Source: Calendula officinalis (lineage: Eukaryota > Streptophyta > Magnoliopsida > Asterales > Asteraceae). From it: a stretch of DNA of 64,000 nucleotides. The stretch's first letter is position 1. Each line of letters opens with the position of its first letter. Below, in pieces: positions 55,961 to 64,000 of the stretch. Location of the stretch: the NCBI GenBank assembly GCA_963853835.1, contig OY970834.1:26790365-26854364 (forward strand). Direction: 5' to 3'. The notes under the pieces were generated by a model, which was given only the letters and a program-made list of their open reading frames with translations, did not search any database and was not told where the DNA came from. The position numbers and the translations under genes are program-made.

Positions 55961-57462
55961 TTCAATAAGATCCAAGAAATATCGGTGGAGCTAGGTCAAA
56001 AGGTTGACATTTTGACTTTTGCATTTGTTCGTCTTCTTTTAACCGGACAACCATCCAAGATCCACTATATACTCTCAAATGAATATTTGCCCCCTTCAAC
56101 TTCACTAATTCTTTTCATTATACCTTGTACTTCTCTTTTAAGTTTCTAAAATATCATGATTGTAGAGTCTTTCTATTTGTATTTATAATTTAATTATGTT
56201 TTACGAACTACGAAAAACACTTTGTGAAGCATCTAACGAGTGTCGGAAAATCGTTAATGCTTTATTTAGCTAAACACTTCGTGAAGCATCTCACGAGTAA
56301 CTGGAAATGTTAGATATGTTGCTGGTTTATGTATGAAATTCTTTCGTAATTTAGCGTTGGTTGTATGTATGAAGATTAAGATTTGACTAGAATTTGATAG
56401 TTTGATTATTTTCAAAATACGGCATGGTGCATCTAATGACTGACATTTCATCACCGGTCGATAGAATGAAACGCTTAAATATTGATTAGGTGTTGTTCGT
56501 ATGTTTGGGACATGAATATTCACAACGATATATCCAGAAAATCTAAAAAGATGTCAATTGGTAATTAGGATTGGTAACATGATGAAGCAGGATTCCTAAT
56601 TTAGTTGTATCTTTAGATAAAGTGCAAATATGATCAAAACTTTAGTAGTTTAATTACTTTTCTTAACTAAGCAAGAAAATCTTAACATACATAATAATAC
56701 CTTGCACACCGCGCAAAAAGAAAACACATAACTGTTTTTTACTTCAGATCTCTCTTCATGATTTTCAAATTTATCGCGCGTTACGTCATCATAGCAATTT
56801 GACCTTGCAGAAGTACATAAAACTTCATAACTTCATTCCGTATGTTTCTTTGAGTCAAATGAATGTTCGAACAAATTTGAGTTCTTTTTTAGCCTACCAT
56901 TAGGGTTCTTTTGTGGCAACTAAAATCTAATTTCTTACTAATAAACTCATAAACTAGGAAAGACCGAGTTACTAGGAATGTTTAATAGTCTTAGAGAACA
57001 CGAATCAAACAATTAAGATAGTGAGTTTATAAAGGTTACATAGGTGAAGTGGACCAAGCCTTGCAAAATATTGGTGTGTGATTGCACAATTCAACTACGT
57101 GTGATTTCACCCATTCCACTACTCTATGAACCAAGGTTTTGTCATAAAATAGAAACATAGGGGATCAATGTTTGATATTTTGTAAATAAATGGTAGAAAT
57201 CGACTTAAGATGGAAATACAAGCTCTAGAAAGACAGCCTTTAAACTTCAGGGTTGCATTTGACAATGTATGACGATTCTGGGGATTTCCTAGTCATTGTT
57301 CTAACAAACTATTATACTACCAATATTATATCGTCATTTAGGTTAACAAATTTCATGGCAAGTTCGTGGAAGACGCCAGCAGGACTGACTTTTGAGGGTT
57401 TTTTAGAGCCAATCCTAAAAATAGACACAGTTACCATTAAAATCTTCAAAAAAGACTTCACT
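55961..57462. other. Intergenic, no gene recognised
   Basis: AT-rich. A duplicated phrase (CACTT.GTGAAGCATCT.ACGAGT at 56218 and 56275) is the only structure noted. Confidence 0.4.
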
Positions 57463-57479
57463 ATCAAATCTTTCTAAAA

Positions 57480-57604
57480 CCAAAGGGCTATTGGCTTAGA
57501 GGTAAGGTATTTGCCCACCATCCATAAGGTTGGGGTTCAAGTCCTATAGTGTACATATGTGATATTTAAGAGTAGATTAGGTTGTCGTTAAAAAAAAAAA
57601 AAAA
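57480..57604 (+). mobile_element. Intact tRNA-derived SINE
   Basis: About 125 bp. It has a tRNA-like head with A-box TTGGCTTAGAGG and B-box GGTTCAAGTCC, a short body and a 16-base A tail. It is flanked by a perfect 17-bp direct repeat ATCAAATCTTTCTAAAA (57463-57479 and 57605-57621), the mark of LINE-assisted insertion. The perfect flanks and pure tail suggest a young copy. Confidence 0.92.
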
Positions 57605-57621
57605 ATCAAATCTTTCTAAAA

Positions 57622-58970
57622 TATATTGTGAGACTATAATTCTCATGCTAGTCCACTGAAAAATCGACACGTGTTCATTTCGTGTGACTTTAGATACAAT
57701 CGAGGACTTATGTAAAATATTGTCTTATTTGAATTATGAATGGTCTAATCCTTTTAAAATCGAACAATTGATTTGACATTTTTTCGTGAAACCTCTTCTA
57801 ATTAAGTAATTATGATTACACGTTTATCAATGTCATATTTTTAACCATGATTAACTTCTTCAACTAAAGTAAGTCTCGCTCATTTTTGTGTGCAACTGAA
57901 CGTTAATATTTCTTCAACTTTCTGTGTAACTCGAACCAAGTACATTTCTTCATCTTTTTGTGCGACTTGACGATCTGCTTATTTACCTTTTTGTGCAACT
58001 TTGAACAACATAGTTAATTAGGTAAGCATGCAAATTCTTTGAAATCTTTAACCACGAATTGCTCAATTATTTTGATACTTTTTAAGTAGGAACACTTTGA
58101 CTGCAAAGTTACCATAAGGTCTTCACTCCAAATTGTGCAGGGAACATAACGATAATATTATGCTGCGTTATGAAAGTCACAGATGGTTAGATTTAATACA
58201 CCCCCATCAACATAACTCCATATTATACTGAGTTATCAAAGTCACTTGGAGTTTGAAATGTGCTTAATATAGCATGTCAATCGGAGTTTTTAATCCGACT
58301 TGGTTTTAATGAAGATATTATGATAACGATTAAAATAAAATTTAATATCAGATTATGTTATATTATATCTAAACTAGCATAAAAAAAACCGCATAAATAA
58401 TCTCATCAGCAGATTCAACCCCAATAGCAGAAATAATCCTAGTTTGATAAATAACCCCAACAACAAAAATAACACCAAAATCAGGATAAACAACCACAAC
58501 TCAACAACAATAGCAGCAAAAGCAACATCGGAAACAACATAAACAACCCTTACAAAGATTTCAATCTCACTCCTTACTAAAGTTAATTAATACTTTAATT
58601 AATGATTAATAGTGTGCAAAAATATATTTATAGTCGTGTACAAAAAGTTAATTAATAGTTTAATTAATGACAAACCACTCAAGTCAATCTTATCATTTCT
58701 AATCGTGTTTCAAGGATAAACTCAAAAAAGCCTCTAATATTATATCAAATATCACTAACTTATTTAATTAAGTTCGACACTATATCAAATATAATGCTAA
58801 TAGACTCTTAACTTATTGCTAGAATTACGACAAAAACAGTCACAAATTTTCAACTCCAAATAATTAACAAGCAACATTATGTCACATTTGCCCCTAAAAG
58901 CAATGAAACTCTCACAAAACTTGGACATTATTGATATTCAGTCATATAAACAAACCTGTTCTGTTTACAC
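57622..58970. other. Intergenic, simple-sequence biased
   Basis: Contains loosely repeated TTTTTGTG(C/T)AACT phrases (57880-58000) and an AAC-rich tract (58395-58560). No gene is seen. Confidence 0.4.
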
Positions 58971-58988
58971 TTTACTAAGTTTATTCTT

Positions 58989-59102
58989 TTTGAGCGGCAC
59001 ACACCCCTAAGTCTATACAAATTTTGTTCATAACAGGACTTGAACCCACAACCTTACGGGATACCTAAACACCAAATATCGCTCGACTATAAGCCCTTTA
59101 TG
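58989..59102 (-). mobile_element. Second tRNA-derived SINE, older
   Basis: On the minus strand GGCTTATAGTCGAGCG then GGTTCAAGTCC (B-box) leads into a body ending near AAAAAG. Imperfect flanking repeats TTTACTAAGTTTA (58971) and TTTACTCAAGTTGA (59103) suggest a decayed target duplication. Confidence 0.6.
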
Positions 59103-59265
59103 TTTACTCAAGTTGATACCTAAAATATTTTTTTAATCATATACATACAAGTAATGAATTGTTGACACACACTTCACTGTTCACACATAGCAACCGGTTT
59201 TAGATGAACATTAGTTACCACCGGGAAGACATGCCTCTTGTTGACATAATTCATCTCCGGAGTTG

Positions 59266-62200
59266 TTATGCAGCCTGCCTGAAATGAGTAGTGCAAACAC
59301 ATATGAGCAGTTTTTTTTTTATCAAATTATCATTAATCGATTCTATAAATTTGTGAGGTTCCATCTTAAAACTAATTGGTTGTAAGAGGAGTAGTTTAGG
59401 ACCTTTATAAGCACATTAAAGATGCTTTTTTATCCAATGTGAGACATTGCTCAAGAGATTCCTTCTACTCTTCTACAACCAAAAAAAGAAGAGGAAAACT
59501 AACAAAGGATCCGGTTAAGAAACATGTATGTTCTAGAAACAGTCTCTCTACTCTACATCTCACATCCCATACCCCGTATTTAACGGGATTGGGTATTGTC
59601 GTTGTATAAAGTACTTGTATGCTAAGAACTAAAAGAATAATATATATAGTTTATGTTGCAAAAAAGAAACCTACGTACCTAAAGAAGCAACATCTACCAA
59701 GCCGTTCTTCGACCTTAGAATCTGACCATTTCAACGTCTCCCACCATTCTTCTTCCACTTCAATGTTCCGAAGCTTCATTGCGTTGTTGCAATCGAAAGG
59801 CAATTCTTTCAATGCACAACAATCACGTATCTTTAAAATCTCTAACGAAGACAATTCCAAACTCGAGCATATCTTTCTTAAACTCGGCATTTTACTAAGA
59901 ATTAATGTTCTTAGTTTAGGCATAGCACATGGACTAATTACATCCTGATTACACATAACAATCTCTTCAACCCTACAACAATCTTCCACTTCCAGATATT
60001 CGAGCTCCTTAAGTTGCTCAATGATAACATTACAAAATACAATAGTCATCATTGGACAGTTATTTAGAACTAGAGTCTTTAGTTTAGACAGGCTTTTCGG
60101 TTGCACATGGCCATCCCAAATTCTTTCCAGTTTTGGTAAGTTCTTTGCATCCAATCTTTCCAGATTTGGCAAAAATGTTATTCCATCTCGTGTGCAATAA
60201 GCACCGACGATTGTCCTCATTTTGTTACAACTTTGAATCAAACAACCTTGTACATAGTCCATGCTTTCAATCACATTGCTCGATAGGTACTCAATGTCGT
60301 TATGGTTGATCAACTCAAACGCGTGTACTTTGGTAAGTACTTTATTGATGACATCATCTTGGCCCTTCCCGCTATAATATTTTACATACCTATCATAACG
60401 GTAGAATTCCGGGATTTCAGGGCCACGAGACATGAAGCATCCGATGTAAACTTGAAACGAACGTGTTTCAAGATCTTGTCTTCTTTCAAGAAAACTTCTT
60501 AAATGGTGTTCTTTCGGTACATAGATTTTCACAGTATCGTCTACAATTTGTATCACGTCTATAACTATGTTGTTTAGACAAAATTGAAAAGACATCAAAC
60601 TCGGTAAAGTGCTGACTTTTTCAACCACATCTTCAATCAACGAATTACACCAATCTTCCATATCTGAATCCACATCAATGGTCAACTCTTCGAGTCCCGA
60701 CAATTTAAAGATCGAATCATAGTTATCTTGAGTTGACATTGTGAACGATACCAACAAACGTCTCATTCGAGTCAAGCATTCGATCTGATGTGGCAATCTA
60801 CCAACTCCAGTGCCACGAATATCAAGCACTTCAAGAGACTTGAGTTGTCCTATAAAACCAGAAAGCTCCTTTAACTCAGTACAACCATTCAAATACAAAA
60901 CTTTAAGATTCGATAGCGTGTGTTGGCAGTTGCACAATTTCCGTCATGTAAAGATCTAAAACCAAAAGGCTGCACATGTGTTGAAAGAACGAATCAGGAA
61001 TTTTCTTATGCTTTGAATATTTCTGAACAAAAAGTGTCGAAAGCTGTGAAGAATCGGGAGCTTCAGGAAAGTTATCAAGTGAATTGTTGGCTAATGAAAT
61101 CCATTCCTTATCTGTCCATAGATCCAAACGCGGGCGTTTTTCTATAACACCATTAATATTCTGTAAAGCTTCACTTGTTTTAACCAAACACTTATCTTTC
61201 CTTTCTTCAGATAGAAGATTTAATGCTGCAGTTCGGATCAATTTATGCATCCTTACATATCTTCCGGTTGCCCCTTCCTCAAGTAAAATTACATTTTTTA
61301 GATGACGTATTATATTTCGTCCACCAACTTTTACATCATCGCCATTTTTAAGGAAATTTTCAGCTGCCCAACAAACCCTCGGTGGAAATTTCGGTATCTT
61401 CCGGATACAATGCACTGTACAAAAAACACGGCTTTTGTTCAAGATTCAAGTGATCACAACAGAATTTAAGCAACTCTCTCATTGGCTCATTGTTTCCCTT
61501 TTCGGGCCACCTTCTTAACGTCTGTAACCCATCACTCCAACTTATTTCATTAATTTCACACTTTTCTATTGCTTTGAAGATTCGTGCTGCCATTTTTATC
61601 ATCAATGGATGACCGCCACATAAAGAAAGAGCTTTGCGTTCGAGTTGTGGTTTATCTTTAACGTCTTTTGGGAGAGCCAATAGTTTGTGAAACATGTTCC
61701 ATGACTCAGTTTGAGTTAAGTTCTTTACTTCAATGTTTGAACATGAAGGAATCCGAATATGGCGATATTTTGTTGTCATAACTATTTTACTACCGTTTAC
61801 ACCTTCGGGAATTCCAATCATGTCTAAATCGAGTTCTTCCTTCACGTCATCTAATAAAAGTAAATATTTGACACTAGTTAGTTCTTCCTTTAATCTTCTC
61901 GCCATTTTGGCAATATTTGTGGCGCCCTCTGTATCCACTATTAGTCGTTCTGCAATCATATGCTGTAACATTTCTGTGCTCAAATTCTCCTTGTTATTCT
62001 CCTCACCTGAAGTGCAAAGAAACTTTTAGTTTAAAATTGTGGTTTGTATGAAATTATGAATTTTGTACCTCAACTTATTTTAATTACACAAATAATCCCT
62101 AATTTTGACATCCACAGTCCCTAATTTTGAAACTTGTAACATAAACAGTGCCTAAAAACTTAACGATATTTTTTTTGCTTTAGGGATCTTTAGTGTTACA

Positions 62201-62950
62201 AAGTTCAAAATTAGGGACTATCTATGTAGCAGAAAAAAGTCAAGGGGATGACATACATAATTTCATACAAATTATACAGACGATTTATGAAATTTTCTCA
62301 AAAAAATAAAAAAAGAACTCATCACCTGAAACTGTCACCCAAATTACCCTTTCATACATACTAGCAACTTTTTGATGGTTATTCAAATTCTGCATTATCG
62401 TTGTTTTCCCCGCCCCCAACATCCCTAACAACCTGATTGCTTTAAGATAATCATTTGACAGATCTTGAAGTATTTTGTCCAACACCCCTTGAAGAGTTGG
62501 AATATAAGAAATATCCGATGTTGTCACCTTAATTACCCGATCAGCAACTTTATGGATCAAAGTATCTCCCAACTGATTACCCTCCATTACAAGTTCGCCT
62601 ATTTCTAAGCACAAATTCGCCATTTGTTTGCTCAATTTTGATCTCGGGAGCACATGAATCCATGTTGAGCTTTCTTGTTTATCAAGAAATCTGCTTTCAA
62701 GTTCTTGTGCAAGCTTTTCAACAACCATCACTCTTTGGAACCAGTCGTCCATGGTTCGTTTTTTTGTTGACTTGTATTTGGAGGTTTTGTCTTGCAGATC
62801 ACCCCTTACTGCACGAAGGGTTTTCATTTTCGCCTCAAAACGTGAATGATTTTCATTCATACATATTGAAGCCTCTGTAATTCGGTGTATGGAATCCCAT
62901 ACTGTCTCCCCTGTTTTTGGCAGCACTTCTGCAACAACTTCCTCAGCCAT
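59266..62950 (-). pseudogene. CC-NBS-LRR (NLR) resistance gene with frame breaks
   Basis: Exon 1 (62326-62950) starts MAEEVVAEVLPKTGE and encodes a coiled-coil domain and the P-loop GMLGAGKTTIMQN (lysine and threonines present). Exon 2 (59680-62006) continues with kinase-2 YLLLLDDVKEELDL, RNBS-B SKIVMTTKY, a GLPL-like CGGHPLMIKMAAR, RNBS-D-like FLYSALYPEDTEI, then leucine-rich repeats (LKVLYLNGCTELKELSG, LKTLVLNNCPMM). A donor AG|GTACGT at 59679 and acceptor at 59279 suggest a tiny last exon with a stop at 59266-59268. The frame breaks near 61370-61440 (after PEDTEISTEGL) and near 60903-60937 (before the LRRs). NLRs sense pathogens in the cytosol. It is either a pseudogene or a gene hit by sequence errors. 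Confidence 0.82.
62043..62271. mobile_element. MITE inside the NLR intron
   Basis: Ends TTTGTATGAAATTATG and CATAATTTCATACAAA are inverted copies. A second inner pair (AATCCCTAATTTTG / CAAAATTAGGGACT) lies inside. No clean target duplication was found. It fills most of the 319-bp intron 62007-62325. Confidence 0.65.
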
Positions 62951-64000
62951 TAAATTACTAAGAAACCTACAATATGCAACATGAATAGTCAAAAGTCAAA
63001 ACTAGCCTTTTAAAACATTTTAAAAAGTTAATAACTTGTTATACATTTTGAAAAGTTAGTTGTCCTTTATTGGACATAAGTGACAAAATAGGCATTGTCC
63101 TATAGTAGATTACTCTGTAATGTATTTCCATATCACCAAATTCAGATGTTAAATGACAACAAACTCATAAATCCTTTCAATTTATTGTTATATTTGGAAT
63201 AAGAAACACTCCTATCACAAAAAGAGTGATTTTGGACCCAAAAAACTTACCTATATGCATAAAATTTTACCAATATCAAAGTAAACAAAAGTCAACTAGA
63301 ACTCTAAAAGTTAGGGGTGACAAATTCTTACTGGACCTAAAACCAATTAGGGTTGAGGTAAATAAGTTTCGGTGAGTCGATTCAACTGACCCGTCTATTA
63401 AATTGGTTAGGTTCGGGTTGATAATAATTTAATGGGCCGACTTGCTAACCCAATTAATTATTAAAGCATGTTTAAAAATAGATAATATTTATACTTAGTT
63501 TATAGATATAATTTGAAAATTTGATATATTTAAAAATTAGATATAGTTTAATAAGTTCTACGTATTTAAAAAATGACATGTTTGACCCATTTGACTCATT
63601 CAAACCGCTAACTTGTTTAACCTATTCAATTAAGCGGGTTATATGTGTCGTGTCGTGTTCAGGTTGAAAATAAACATATTAGAGTTCAGGGTTGAGATCG
63701 GCGATTAGGTTGAAGTCACTTCTAAATCGAGAATGAAATATCAATTGATGCTAAATTCGTAGAAGGCAGATAAAAAGCATAAAGTACAAATTAAAAGAAA
63801 TAACTAATCGTTACTAAATTCACATAAACTGAAATCCAAAATAGAAGGTTAATTTCGTTTTGAAAAGCAAAAAGTTTGAATTGACGCTGTGGATACCTGT
63901 GATTAGAAGGTACAGCTGAAGAACAGGCAGCACCAGTAAAACCTCTCAAGGAAAGCGACGGCCAAGACTGAGCATGAGTTGACTGACTTTTTTATCACCT
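62951..64000. other. NLR upstream region
   Basis: A splice acceptor (TGTAG) 18 bases before the NLR ATG implies a leader intron. GGGTC-rich repeat-like sequence lies at 63340-63440. No other gene is visible to the window end. Confidence 0.45.

Noticed and set aside
57487..57560. Functional tRNA gene
   Set aside because: The head is tRNA-like, but the A tail and 17-bp target duplication show a SINE.
59340..59520. Solo LTR fragment (TTGGTTGTAAGAGGAGTAG..CCAATGTGAGACATTG)
   Set aside because: Sequence style recalls plant LTRs, but no TG..CA borders or target duplication were found.

Overview
This is a stretch of plant nuclear DNA from a eudicot. The host genes are split by GT-AG introns and encode plant families: a plant CLC anion channel/exchanger, a DUF266/GT14 glycosyltransferase, a CMC2-like twin CX9C protein, a clade-I PP2C phosphatase and a CC-NBS-LRR resistance protein. 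They lie among Helitrons, LTR retrotransposons, a LINE, MITEs and tRNA-derived SINEs. The style of the repeats suggests an asterid, perhaps Asteraceae, but the sequence alone cannot prove that.

Layout. 0-2.4 kb: repeats, including a tandem array of CACATGTG palindromes. 2.4-7.1 kb: an apparently intact CLC-c-type gene (minus, 7 coding exons), with a Mutator-like MITE in one intron and a 63-bp intron that can be read through in frame. 7.1-10.7 kb: a 5'-truncated Helitron (minus) in the CLC promoter, flanked by a perfect 89-bp direct repeat. 11.5-12.0 kb: a complete small Helitron. 12.1-21.7 kb: a LINE remnant split by an 8.3-kb non-autonomous copia-type LTR element, one LTR of which holds a Stowaway MITE. 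21.7-27.2 kb: MITEs and a hAT transposase remnant. 27.2-32.2 kb: a Ty3/gypsy element, probably of the centromeric (CRM) lineage, whose pol frame ends inside the LTR. 34.1-38.8 kb: a segment bounded by two outward-facing Helitron 3' ends and holding a captured YbeY gene fragment. 39.0-42.2 kb: a complete non-autonomous Helitron. 42.8-45.1 kb: a broken GT14 gene. 45.6-50.4 kb: a very young Ty1/copia element with identical LTRs. 52.5-53.0 kb: the CMC2 homologue. 54.4-55.3 kb: PP2C. 57.5 kb: an intact SINE. 59.3-63.0 kb: an NLR gene with frame breaks.

The host genes do not form one pathway. What the window mainly records is a sequence of insertions: LINE, then LTR element, then Stowaway MITE, with the copia element as a separate and probably most recent arrival. 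Several frame breaks fall on homopolymer runs (A8 at 31147, C6 at 43193, T7 at 47885). Residual base-calling error should therefore be excluded before those loci are called dead.
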